Assembly: GCA_965116445.1 (NCBI GenBank)
Contig: OZ220688.1
Span: 1,922,001 to 1,986,000 of the forward strand
Direction: 5' to 3'
DNA length: 64,000 nt
From: Multivorans sp965116445
GTDB taxonomy: Bacteria; Acidobacteriota; Thermoanaerobaculia; Multivoradales; Multivoraceae
Within the stretch, counting starts at the first letter, position 1; each line of letters starts with the position of its first letter. Both the position numbers and the translations under genes were made by a program. The notes under the pieces are model-generated. The model made no database searches. It was given only the letters and a program-made list of their open reading frames with translations, and was not told the DNA's origin. This document shows positions 15,401 to 22,799 of this stretch, piece after piece.

Positions 15401-18155
15401 GCCCGAGGCCGATGTCCTCGCCGACATGCACCTTGACAGCGAGCGGACTCGTGGGCGGTCGTTCAGCCGACAGGATGAAGCCGACCGGATTCCCCTCCTC
15501 CACCGGGCCGGCGCCGTCGGCCGCAATCGTGATCCGGGGCAGGTCGTCCCGCACGATGACGGTCCAGGAAGCGGGGGTCCCGGCGAGGTAGCCGGATCCC
15601 GCCAGCACGGTCGCCGTCACCAAGCCGTCCGGCTGAACCAGGTCGCCGCCGGCGGTCCGCACGTCGAAGTCCCCGGCGTTGGCGCCCGCCGGTACCGTGA
15701 CCGTTCTCGTCCCCTGCTCGCCAGCGGGCAGGAAGTCCGCGCCCGACCGCTCGGAGACATCGACGCGGACCGGGAGGTCCTGCAGCGGAGCGGGGTCGAC
15801 CTCCAGCCGGTAGCGCAGGGTTTCGCCCCCGATCACTCCGCCGGAAGGCACATTCGGCGCCCCGACGGTCACGAGATACGGCGGCGGAACGTCCGCAACC
15901 AGAAGAGCGACCGAACCCTCGGCCCGGAAGCCGCCGCGCAGCGACGTGGAGTCCAGCCCACGGATGTCGATCTCCACGTTCTCGTCCTGCTCGACCGAAC
16001 GGTCGGCCAGAGCCGACAGCGTGACCGCGATCCGGCGGGGCGCGCGGGGACCCACGAGCGTGAAGGACGCCGTTCCCGCCGGGTCGAAGGTCACGCCCGG
16101 AGTCGTCGACGTCAGGGTGTAGTCCGCGCCGTAGGTCGCGGCGCCGGCCGTGTCCAGACCCACCGTCAAGGACTCGGAGGCCGCGAGCGCACGCCCCGTC
16201 TCGACCGCGAAGGTCACGCTGCCGCCCTCCCTGACCGTCGCGGCGTCCGCCGAAGAGATCTCGACGACGGTCGGGTCGTCGTCCGCGATGTCCAGCCGGC
16301 CGGACCGTCCGTGACCGGACGCCGGGACGTAGCCCTGGCCCGCGGTCACCGCCACCTGAACCTCGCCGTTCGGCCGGTCCACGTCGTCGTCCTGGAGGGG
16401 GACTTCGTGAAACGCGGTCGATTCGCCAGCGAGGATCCGGACCGTCTTCGAGCCCTCGTCGCCGCCGGACACGTAGTCGCCCGCGCCCGTTTCCGCAACG
16501 TCGAGCTGCACGTCGAGGTCCGAAGCCGGCGTGGGACGGGCCTCGATCAGGAAGGAGGCCCCGCCGCCCTCGACGCCCTCCCCCCCCGGGCCCCACGCCG
16601 CGACGATTGGCGTGGAAGGCTCGGGATCGTCGTCCAGGACGCCCACGGCACCGAAGTCCCGGTCTCCGACGACGTAGCCCTCCCCGGGAAGGATGGAGAC
16701 GCCGACGAAGGCCTCGCCGCCGTCCCACGTCGTGTTGTTCTTCGTGGGGATCGTCCAGGTCGCCTCGCCGCCCGGACCGACGCTCACCGTCGTCCGCCCC
16801 CTGTGAGAGGCGGGCAGCCAATCGGAGAACAACCCTTCTTCGGCCTCGACATGGATCGAGACCGGCTCGGCGGGGGCCGGAAACAGCGTGATCGTGAACA
16901 CCGCGTCGCCACCTTCCGCCACCGGGTCCAGCGCCGGGCTGACGTTCGCGCCGGGACCGGGGTCGGGCGCCACCTCGAAGACCTGGGAAATTCCCCGGTA
17001 GACGTTCGCGCTGCTCCAGTCGATGTTGCCTTGGCTGATCGGGTTGTGGCCCGAGGCCGTGCCCCCCCAGCGAACCCGCTGACTCGACGAGTTGCCCAGG
17101 TGGTTCGCGTGGGCGACGCCGGCGGTGGCGTGGGTCGTGCCGGTTCTGGTGCCCGTGTTCGGGCCGCGCGGGTTCGTGCTCGCCACGCCCCTGGCGTTGC
17201 GCAGGGCGTTCGTGCCCTGAGCGTCCCAGGAGCCGTCCCAGAAGTCGTTGTAATCGTCCGCGATCCGTGCGCCTCCCAGCCAGAACACGGAAGTCGACCA
17301 GGCCGTGTGGCCGTACTCTCCGTTCTCCCGGATGCCGGTCGCCGTGTGCCAGGCGGCATCGACCGCCGCCGTGCTGCCGATCGCCCTGAAGCCCCGAGCG
17401 TAGGCGCGGATCTCGGCATGGCCGGCGCCGCTGTCCGCGATGCGATCCCGAACGAAGCGATCGTAGACCGCGATGTCCCCCGACTCGCCGCTCCGCTCGG
17501 TCTCGGTCTGGAAGACGAGCCGGAACTGGTCGCCCGCTTCGAGTCCCCCGGGCGTGAAGCGCCAGTCGGCCGAGACGTAGTTCAGGTCGACGATCTGGAC
17601 CGTCGCCATCGAGTTCGCGCCGAGCTCCATGCCGCGCGGCGGATCGGACAGGGTCAGGTCGAACGTCTCGGCGTCCTCGATCACGCCGTCGTACGGGATC
17701 ACGAAGTCGAGCGGCTGCTCTCTCGTCCCCGCCGGGATCGTGACCGTCCAGGGACCGGCCGGATAGTCGGCGCCGGGGGTTGCCGTGCCCGCCGCGGCCG
17801 TCACGATCACGTTCACGTCGAAGGCCTGGCTGATGCTCAGAACGACCGTCGCGGCGCCAGCCGTACCCTCGCGCGCGGCGTAGTCCGCCCGGCTGAACTC
17901 GACGACGCCGCTCCACGTCTGGGCCCAGGCCGGGCCGGCAAGGCCCGGCAGGACGAGAGCGGCCAGCAGGATGCGCACGGCCACTCCAGCCGACGTCGCG
18001 ATCGGGCCGCCTCTCGCGCCCTGCCCTGCAAACCGAGGGGCCGCCCCCTGCCCGGGCCCACCGCCTGACGGCGCACGGCCTCGCCTCGCCGCCCCATTCA
18101 CCACGACACCTGAACTGCCCGGCCGAAAGCCAGGAACCCGAACCCGCCTTTGCAT
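12402..18155 (-). CDS. Giant secreted Calx-beta repeat protein with PKD domain
   Basis: 1917 residues. The ATG at 18155 has GGGAG ten bases upstream; the hydrophobic core ILLAALVLPGLAGPAWA starts only at residue 62, so there is a long Arg/Gly-rich region before the signal peptide (GTG codons at 17984 and 17978 would remove it). Cleavage is expected after AWA (~78). Order of parts: a Calx-beta-like domain (~80-190); an unnamed ~190-residue domain (ADWRFTPGGLEAGDQFRLVF to VYRGISQVFEV, ~195-390) shared with the protein at 41663-47671; a long series of Calx-beta repeats with the DDD/ETF calcium-type loops (~395-1625); a PPPGPA linker; a PKD domain (~1700-1790, TRAWDAGDGSTSNSSVFRHA); and a C-terminal ~110-residue module ending ENWEILAKVLSGCATNEHVW...TDTVAF. 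No membrane anchor or sortase motif is visible. Likely a calcium-stiffened surface or matrix adhesin. Confidence 0.85.
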   Translation of the reverse strand: MQRRVRVPGFRPGSSGVVVNGAARRGRAPSGGGPGQGAAPRFAGQGARGGPIATSAGVAVRILLAALVLPGLAGPAWAQTWSGVVEFSRADYAAREGTAGAATVVLSISQAFDVNVIVTAAAGTATPGADYPAGPWTVTIPAGTREQPLDFVIPYDGVIEDAETFDLTLSDPPRGMELGANSMATVQIVDLNYVSADWRFTPGGLEAGDQFRLVFQTETERSGESGDIAVYDRFVRDRIADSGAGHAEIRAYARGFRAIGSTAAVDAAWHTATGIRENGEYGHTAWSTSVFWLGGARIADDYNDFWDGSWDAQGTNALRNARGVASTNPRGPNTGTRTGTTHATAGVAHANHLGNSSSQRVRWGGTASGHNPISQGNIDWSSANVYRGISQVFEVAPDPGPGANVSPALDPVAEGGDAVFTITLFPAPAEPVSIHVEAEEGLFSDWLPASHRGRTTVSVGPGGEATWTIPTKNNTTWDGGEAFVGVSILPGEGYVVGDRDFGAVGVLDDDPEPSTPIVAAWGPGGEGVEGGGASFLIEARPTPASDLDVQLDVAETGAGDYVSGGDEGSKTVRILAGESTAFHEVPLQDDDVDRPNGEVQVAVTAGQGYVPASGHGRSGRLDIADDDPTVVEISSADAATVREGGSVTFAVETGRALAASESLTVGLDTAGAATYGADYTLTSTTPGVTFDPAGTASFTLVGPRAPRRIAVTLSALADRSVEQDENVEIDIRGLDSTSLRGGFRAEGSVALLVADVPPPYLVTVGAPNVPSGGVIGGETLRYRLEVDPAPLQDLPVRVDVSERSGADFLPAGEQGTRTVTVPAGANAGDFDVRTAGGDLVQPDGLVTATVLAGSGYLAGTPASWTVIVRDDLPRITIAADGAGPVEEGNPVGFILSAERPPTSPLAVKVHVGEDIGLGQDYVAAADEGMRTVTLSSTTARFTVDTMDDDEDEWIGKVIAAVVSGDRYKAGGAAAVGTMHDNDRTLVAAITRLVRDGVVLRVFSAGLQEDGGRVDLTIDLARLLPPGHDSLPAGQFIRTGVLRTGQTLGSDLALGLKPGAPNLGVEWLTSPPYSATSPGVRFTGGPGVRVATLEAVALDNDAVQARQRVFNLESARCAPEEPTTFGPGGGCVAIASKTLVIEDDEGTSPVTLGFSRRTFNASEDSLAFQPVVISSRGLSPDVVLPIVFAGDEDPMFTATLGEDFQPTTAIHRSGETRSSFDVAILDDEDVGPHETFRMAIDFDQLRADYPSYDWQESGNTTAIVTIQNDDPVRAVLSTPDQKVEEGSTSEAAVIRVALASALQAGQTLTVPLAFRAGPDPASPPFSAFSLALHGSPTGVTFDASAAELTFTGPGASEAELLLTAPADGNADHQRFVVSIPKDAAATPPLVVNGVEMVPGLQAAVGRREGDGVIDIRDPQGPNQPEVSLLAVPSMAPEGESITVLATLAAPLAQAVSIPLVLAPGDAEEDDYGDLASIEIAAGETTGTGLITTVDDEDDDHETFTVTFGDLPIDVLKGNPNRAGVTIVDDDQVRQSVVSFASVAQRANEGAGTRSIRLGLAPPPDSDVMVGFTLGGTAVEGEDYMVPGVLPGSGALPVLAGQSSVDLVLALLSDGIVEDEETVELTLANSESYGVGANRRHTLTIADGGRGGGTPPPGPAPPPGPAPPPGPAPPPGPAPPPGPAPPPGPPPPPGPEPPPPPPAPAGPVKASFLLTGADCTADLCTVQTGEQVALRDTSAGAVATRAWDAGDGSTSNSSVFRHAWTAPGYYRVTLRVSGGGEVSQAERTLLVRPSVPAGTCVPGDGRLCMLDERYQVHATWWTADDPAPRLAQVVPEGTNDSGLLRFFGPENWEILAKVLSGCATNEHVWVFVASTTDLGYEITVTDTTGADPPQVYRNEPGAPAPAITDTVAFPNGCSG
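13061..13199 (-). repeat. In-frame 18-bp proline linker repeats
   Basis: Inside the giant Calx-beta gene the coding strand encodes five PPPGPA units followed by PPPGPP, PPPGPE and a final polyproline run. The DNA units are 18 bp and nearly identical, so copy number can change by slippage without altering the frame. The linker separates the Calx-beta array from the PKD domain and probably acts as a stiff spacer. Confidence 0.8.
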
Positions 18156-18493
18156 CGCTACACGTCTCCCGTACCTGAGGGGCGATCTCAGTCGTCCGGG
18201 CGTTCACGAACCGACAGGCGGCCGCGGCGTGTAGCGCGCCCCAACCAACAAGGGGCGCCGAACCGAACAGGACGCGCTACCTTAGCGACAGGCGCGGATG
18301 GTCCGCAAGGGGTCCGGGCAGGAATTCCGCGAGCGCGACAGCGGAGCCGGCGCACGTCCGCCACCGGGAACCCGCCGAGGGCGGCAGGAGAGGCCGCGAC
18401 CGACGCCGGCGTTGTCGGCGCTCTGACGGGTTCAGGCGACCGCGGCCTGCACGGCGCCAGGGCCCCTGAGGTCCCTGTGGGCCTGACTGGCGA
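18156..18493. other. Intergenic region without recognisable gene
   Basis: About 340 bases between the start of the giant Calx-beta gene and the 3' end of the SEC-C gene. Both neighbours are on the minus strand. The first ~25 bases hold the GGGAG ribosome binding site of the Calx-beta gene; the rest is GC-rich with no conserved-looking reading frame. It should contain the Calx-beta promoter, but I see no convincing -35/-10 pair. Confidence 0.5.
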
Positions 18494-18730
18494 TCAGGTC
18501 AGCCAGCGGACGTACCAGGGGGCGCCGTCCGCCTTCTGCTGCTCCTTGAAACGCTGGCGTTCCAGCTTCCGCAGAAAGACCTCACCCTTCTCGTAGCAGC
18601 AGTCCTTGTACTTCCGGCCGCTGCCGCAGGGGCAGGGTTCGTTGCGCTGCACCTTGCTGAAGCGCCGAGGCGCCGTGACGACCGACTTTCGGGTCGCGAT
18701 CGCGTTGCTCAGCCGTCGTCCCCGCTTCAT
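18494..18730 (-). CDS. Small SEC-C motif zinc-binding protein
   Basis: 78 residues from the ATG at 18730 (MKRGRRLSNAIATRKSVVTA). The SEC-C motif, a zinc-binding Cys module also found at the C-terminus of SecA, is complete: NEPCPCGSGRKYKDCCYEKG at about residues 33-52. The C-terminal tail is basic and helical and ends WYVRWLT. A longer frame to 18952 exists but its extra residues are Arg-rich and unlike a real N-terminus. Function unknown; such small SEC-C proteins may be ribosome- or chaperone-associated. It is divergent from the UDP-glucose dehydrogenase gene. Confidence 0.75.
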   Translation of the reverse strand: MKRGRRLSNAIATRKSVVTAPRRFSKVQRNEPCPCGSGRKYKDCCYEKGEVFLRKLERQRFKEQQKADGAPWYVRWLT

Positions 18731-19007
18731 CGACTCACCAAACGTCCTTCCACGTCCTCTACGTCCTTCAACCGTCCTCGTGCAGCGCCAGCGCGGTCCG
18801 CACCGCCGACGACGGAAGATACCATCCGAACCGGACCGGCGCCCGGGCAGACGAGGAGGCGGCGCCCGGGCCGTCATGAACCGGCGCCCGAAGCCCGCTA
18901 TGCTCCTGGTCCTCGCCCGCGGTCCCGCCCCATGCCGCTTCCGGCGCGACACGCCTTTCTCGCAGACCGCCAGACGACATGAACGCCAGCCAGAAGCCGG
19001 AGTCCAC

Positions 19008-20366
19008 GTGAGGATCTGCGTCGTCGGATCCGGTTACGTCGGCCTCGTCACGGGGGCCTGCCTCGCGGACTTCGGCATGGACGTCGTCTGCGTCGACCAG
19101 GACGAGGCGAAGATCGCCCGACTTCAGGCCGGCGACATCCCGATCTACGAACCCGGGCTCAAGACTCTGGTCGCGAAGAACGAGGAAGCCGGGCGACTGA
19201 GCTTCACCACCGAGCTGGGGCCCGCCCTCGAGGCCGCGGCGGCCGTGTTCATCGCGGTCGGTACTCCGCCCCGCGAGGACGGCTCCTCGGACCTGCGCTA
19301 CGTGCGCGAAGTGGCCCAGGCGATCGGCGGGCGACTCAACAGCTACAAGGCGATCGTCACGAAGAGCACGGTGCCCGTGGGCACCGGCCGCATGATTGAG
19401 AAGATCATCGGCCACGGCCGCACCTTCTCCGTCGTCAGCAATCCGGAGTTCCTTCGCGAGGGGTCGGCCATCGAGGACTTCATGCGCCCCGACCGGCTGG
19501 TCATCGGTAGCCGCGACCAGCGCGCCACCGACATCATGCTCGAGATCTACTCGCCGCTGCGCGCCCGCGGCGTGCCCATCGTGGTCACCGATGTCGAGAC
19601 GGCGGAGATGATCAAGTACGCCTCGAACAGCTTCCTCGCCACCCGCATCTCCTTCATCAACGAAGTCGCTGAGCTGTGCGAACGCACCGGTGCCGACGTC
19701 CAGGTCGTGGCCAGGGGCATGGGCCTCGACAAGCGGATCGGGCCGCTGTTCCTGCGCCCCGGTCCGGGCTTCGGCGGCTCCTGCTTCCCGAAGGACACGC
19801 GCGCGATGGTCTCCATGGCCAGGGATGCCGGCGCCCGAGCCCGCATCGTCGAGGCCACACTCCACGTCAACCGCCGTGTTCAGGAACGGATGCTGACCAA
19901 GATCGAGTCCGTGCTGGGCGCCCCCAGGGGCCGGACCGTCGCGATGCTCGGTCTTTCGTTCAAGCCCGACACGGACGACATCCGGGAATCGCCGGCCCTG
20001 TTCGTTCTGGATCAGCTTCTGTCCGGCGGTGCTGCCGTGCGGGCATACGATCCGGCAGCGATGGACAATGCCCGCCGCATCCGCCCGGAAGCCGTGTACT
20101 GCGATGATCCCTACGAGGCCGCCGAGGGCGCCGACCTGCTGGCCATCCTCACCGAGTGGAACCAGTTCCGGGCGCTCGAGTTCGATCGTCTGCGCACGTT
20201 GCTGCGCGAACCGTCGATCGTCGATCTCCGCAACCTCTACGAGCCGGAGCGAGTGGCCGCCGCCGGCTTCCGCTACGCGTCGCTCGGACGGACCGACGCT
20301 GCGCCCGACGGCCCCCGGCATGTCCTCGCGGCCGCTCCCGCCGCCGTGCGATCGGAGGCCTCGTGA
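19008..20366 (+). CDS. ugd: UDP-glucose 6-dehydrogenase
   Basis: 452 residues from the GTG at 19008, which begins MRICVVGSGYVGLVTGACLA, the expected NAD-binding N-terminus; upstream sequence in frame is not conserved-looking. The enzyme oxidises UDP-glucose to UDP-glucuronate with two NAD+. The catalytic Cys is in GPGFGGSCFPKDTRAM; other family blocks are VFIAVGTPPREDGSSDLRYV, NPEFLREGSAIEDF, KYASNSFLATRISFINEVAE and LGLSFKPDTDDIRESPAL. Its TGA overlaps the GTG start of the decarboxylase that follows, forming a two-step route from UDP-glucose to UDP-xylose. Confidence 0.95.
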   Translation: MRICVVGSGYVGLVTGACLADFGMDVVCVDQDEAKIARLQAGDIPIYEPGLKTLVAKNEEAGRLSFTTELGPALEAAAAVFIAVGTPPREDGSSDLRYVREVAQAIGGRLNSYKAIVTKSTVPVGTGRMIEKIIGHGRTFSVVSNPEFLREGSAIEDFMRPDRLVIGSRDQRATDIMLEIYSPLRARGVPIVVTDVETAEMIKYASNSFLATRISFINEVAELCERTGADVQVVARGMGLDKRIGPLFLRPGPGFGGSCFPKDTRAMVSMARDAGARARIVEATLHVNRRVQERMLTKIESVLGAPRGRTVAMLGLSFKPDTDDIRESPALFVLDQLLSGGAAVRAYDPAAMDNARRIRPEAVYCDDPYEAAEGADLLAILTEWNQFRALEFDRLRTLLREPSIVDLRNLYEPERVAAAGFRYASLGRTDAAPDGPRHVLAAAPAAVRSEAS

Positions 20367-21307
20367 GCCAGCCGCTCTCCGTCGTCACCGGCGGCGCCGG
20401 ATTCATCGGCTCCCACCTCTGCTCCCGGCTGCTCGCCGAGGGTCACCAAGTCTACTGCGTCGACAACTTCATCACCGGCAGCCCGGCGAACATCGAGCAC
20501 CTGCTCGGCAACGAGCGCTTCACCCTGATCGAGCACGACGTCAGCAAGCCGGTCTACGTCGGCCCCCATGTCGACAACGTCCTCCACTTCGCCTCGCCGG
20601 CGAGCCCGGTGGACTACCTCGAACTGCCGATCCAGACGCTGAAGGTCGGGTCGCTCGGCACCCACAACTCGCTTGGTCTGGCCAAGCACCACGGCGCCCG
20701 CTACCTGCTCGCCTCCACCTCGGAGGTCTACGGTGACCCGCTGGTCCATCCGCAACCGGAGGGGTACTGGGGCAATGTGAACCCCGTCGGTCCTCGCGGG
20801 GTCTACGACGAGGCGAAGCGCTTCGCCGAAGCGATGGTCATGGCGTATCACCGCATTCACGACCTGAATACCCGGATCGTTCGCATCTTCAACACCTACG
20901 GTCCGCGCATGCGGCTGCGCGACGGGCGCGTCGTCCCGAACTTCATCCGTCAGGCTCTCTCCGGCAGACCCCTGACCGTTTACGGAGACGGACAGCAGAC
21001 CCGTTCCTTCTGCTACATCGACGATCTGGTCGAAGGTGTCTGGCGCCTGCTCAACTCGCCCGAGACCGACCCGGTCAATCTCGGCAACCCGCGCGAAATG
21101 ACCGTGCTGGAGTTCGCCCAGGTCATCCAGGGACTGACCGACAGCGGCAGCGAGATCGAGTTCCAGCCTCTACCGGTCGACGACCCGAAGACGCGGCAAC
21201 CCGACATCGGCCGTGCCACCCGTTTGCTCGACTGGCAGCCTCAGGTCGACCTGGAGACCGGCCTCGAGAAGACGATCCGGTACTTCGCGGAGCTGCTGGG
21301 CGGCTAG
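20363..21307 (+). CDS. UDP-glucuronate decarboxylase (UDP-xylose synthase)
   Basis: 314 residues from the GTG at 20363, overlapping the dehydrogenase stop (GTGA). An extended SDR: the NAD loop is VTGGAGFIGSHLCSRLL, the sugar-nucleotide signature DNFITGSPANIEHLLGN, catalytic Ser/Glu region STSEVYGDPLVHPQPE, and the Tyr/Lys pair in GPRGVYDEAKRFAEAM; FNTYGPRMRLRDGRVVPNF is typical of UXS enzymes. It converts UDP-glucuronate to UDP-xylose for glycan assembly. No glycosyltransferase lies in the window, so the final glycan is unknown. Confidence 0.93.
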   Translation: MSQPLSVVTGGAGFIGSHLCSRLLAEGHQVYCVDNFITGSPANIEHLLGNERFTLIEHDVSKPVYVGPHVDNVLHFASPASPVDYLELPIQTLKVGSLGTHNSLGLAKHHGARYLLASTSEVYGDPLVHPQPEGYWGNVNPVGPRGVYDEAKRFAEAMVMAYHRIHDLNTRIVRIFNTYGPRMRLRDGRVVPNFIRQALSGRPLTVYGDGQQTRSFCYIDDLVEGVWRLLNSPETDPVNLGNPREMTVLEFAQVIQGLTDSGSEIEFQPLPVDDPKTRQPDIGRATRLLDWQPQVDLETGLEKTIRYFAELLGG

Positions 21308-21385
21308 AGTCTCGCAGGGCCGGTATCATCGTACATCCGCATCGTCACAGCCCATATGGACAACGCCGACCGCAAGGAGACGTCC

Positions 21386-22054
21386 ATGTACCAGCCCGCC
21401 CCCAGCCAAGCGCACCCGTTCCGTCACTCCGGGCCCCGAGCGTGGCGAATGGTCCGGAAGCCGGCGCTACGCGTCGAATGCCGGCCAGAAGGCCGGCGCA
21501 CCCAGTTCCCGCCGCGCAACCTCCTGGCGGCCGCGCCACCCATCGCCGCAATGCTTGGCGTCGTCTGTCTCCTGGCGGCGTTCGGCCCCTCCGCGGCCGC
21601 GGCCCAGGACGAGCGTTTCGCCGGCACCTGGCAGAAGGACTACTCGCGCAGCGACGCGCCCTGGCCCGGCCGCCACGACCGACCGCAGGTAAACGCGGCC
21701 GACATCGAGATCGAGATCAGCCTGGAAGGCGAGGACGTCGCATTGATTCAAACCAGCCGGCGGCGTGCGTGGCCCAGCCCCCGGGTCGTGGACGTGACCT
21801 ACATCACGAACAACAAGCCCCACGCGGCGCGTGACCTGGGCAGCGGCAGTCTGCTCGAAGTACGCGCCAGGTGGCGCAAGAAGAAGCTGAACGTCGCCTA
21901 CACGGTCAGGCTCCCTGGCTTCGAAGCCGATGTGCAGCAGATCTGGGAGATCACGAAGGACGGAGACCTCCTCCAGACCATCTTCGGACGCGGAGCCGAG
22001 GGGCGCCCCGACATCCGAAAGAACTACTACGTTCCGGCAACGGTCGTCCAGTAG
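21386..22054 (+). CDS. Secreted hypothetical protein, paralogue of the next gene
   Basis: 222 residues from the ATG at 21386 (MYQPAPSQAH), chosen because GGAG lies eight bases upstream; an ATG ten codons earlier lacks this. A hydrophobic signal core PIAAMLGVVCLLAAFGPSAA ends at AAAQ, after which the mature part starts DERFAGTWQKDYSRSD. The mature domain (~150 residues) is beta-rich and ends RPDIRKNYYVPATVVQ. It shares the layout FAG-W...SD...SLEGEDV...RWRKKKLNVAYT...ITKDGD with the 22135-22713 protein, so the two arose by tandem duplication. A palindromic repeat (21476-21505) is embedded in the segment before the signal core. Family not recognised; a lipocalin-like barrel is possible. Confidence 0.65.
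   Translation: MYQPAPSQAHPFRHSGPRAWRMVRKPALRVECRPEGRRTQFPPRNLLAAAPPIAAMLGVVCLLAAFGPSAAAAQDERFAGTWQKDYSRSDAPWPGRHDRPQVNAADIEIEISLEGEDVALIQTSRRRAWPSPRVVDVTYITNNKPHAARDLGSGSLLEVRARWRKKKLNVAYTVRLPGFEADVQQIWEITKDGDLLQTIFGRGAEGRPDIRKNYYVPATVVQ
21476..21505 (+). repeat. REP-like palindromic repeat inside a coding sequence
   Basis: The core GCCGGCCAGAAGGCCGGC forms a near-perfect hairpin and is followed by GCACCCAG. Very similar copies occur at 27871-27900 and, more diverged, at 58897-58925. Here it is translated as part of the odd pre-signal region of the 21386 gene. Confidence 0.65.
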
Positions 22055-22134
22055 ACGACACCAGTTCGCCAGAGCCAGCAACGATGGAGGCGGCTTCGCA
22101 CATCGCCGATGCCGCCACCAGCAAGGAGACACTG

Positions 22135-22713
22135 ATGAGAAGACCAGTCCACATTCGCCCCACGTCGACCGGCCGCCGGGCTCGAGCGGCCGCGGCGTTC
22201 ACGGCGCCCCTCGCGACAGCCTCGCTGGTGATCGCAATATTCGCGGCCGCGCCGCTCCTGGCCGCGAACCCCGACTTCGCCGGCGTCTGGCAGCTCGACA
22301 ACGAACGAAGCGACTCCCTGGCCCCGGGCCGCGCCGGCCGCGAGCGGCCGAACACGCTGGACCTCGAGCTCGACATCGCCCTGACCGGGGAAGACCTGGT
22401 CATGAACTACACGATGCGGAACGAGAACCTCCCGGGTCCGGTCCAGTTCACCCAGCACCTGATCACCGACGGGAAGCCCGCGGAGATGCCCGACTTCCAG
22501 GGCGGCACGCGCACCGCCCGCGTGAAGTGGCGCAAGGACAAGCTCTCCGTCTCGTACACGAGAGTCACACCGTTCGGCGATTTCGACATCACGGAGACCT
22601 GGCAACTCTCCAGGGACGGCAGCGAACTGCAGGTGAAGCTGCACACGCGCACTCAGGATCCCCGTCCGGACATCCGCAATCTGATCTACGTTCGCGCCAC
22701 GAACGTTCAATAG
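22135..22713 (+). CDS. Secreted hypothetical protein, paralogue of the preceding gene
   Basis: 192 residues from the ATG at 22135 with AAGGAG eight bases upstream. Signal peptide ATASLVIAIFAAAPLLAA, then the mature start NPDFAGVWQLDNERSDSLAP. The mature part is predicted beta-rich with RVKWRKDKLSVSYTRVTPFG and the ending RPDIRNLIYVRATNVQ, parallel to the protein encoded 80 bases upstream. Both probably sit in the periplasm. I do not recognise a function; the shared 'FAG-W' entry and strand pattern suggest a ligand-binding barrel. Confidence 0.65.
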   Translation: MRRPVHIRPTSTGRRARAAAAFTAPLATASLVIAIFAAAPLLAANPDFAGVWQLDNERSDSLAPGRAGRERPNTLDLELDIALTGEDLVMNYTMRNENLPGPVQFTQHLITDGKPAEMPDFQGGTRTARVKWRKDKLSVSYTRVTPFGDFDITETWQLSRDGSELQVKLHTRTQDPRPDIRNLIYVRATNVQ

Positions 22714-22799
22714 AACCAACGTTCAACCGAACCACCAACGGTTCAACGGAAACCGACCTGGCGGTCAATAGAGCCGACCTGGAACAAGGAGAAAGACCG

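Noticed and set aside
13659..18068. A ~1470-codon open frame antisense to the giant Calx-beta gene
   Set aside because: It is Arg/His/Asp-rich low-quality sequence typical of antisense frames in GC-rich DNA; the opposite strand has a signal peptide and clear domains.
18979..19011. A ten-codon leader ORF (MNASQKPEST) whose stop overlaps the GTG start of ugd
   Set aside because: No ribosome binding site precedes its ATG and it has no regulatory codon run; overlap is probably chance.
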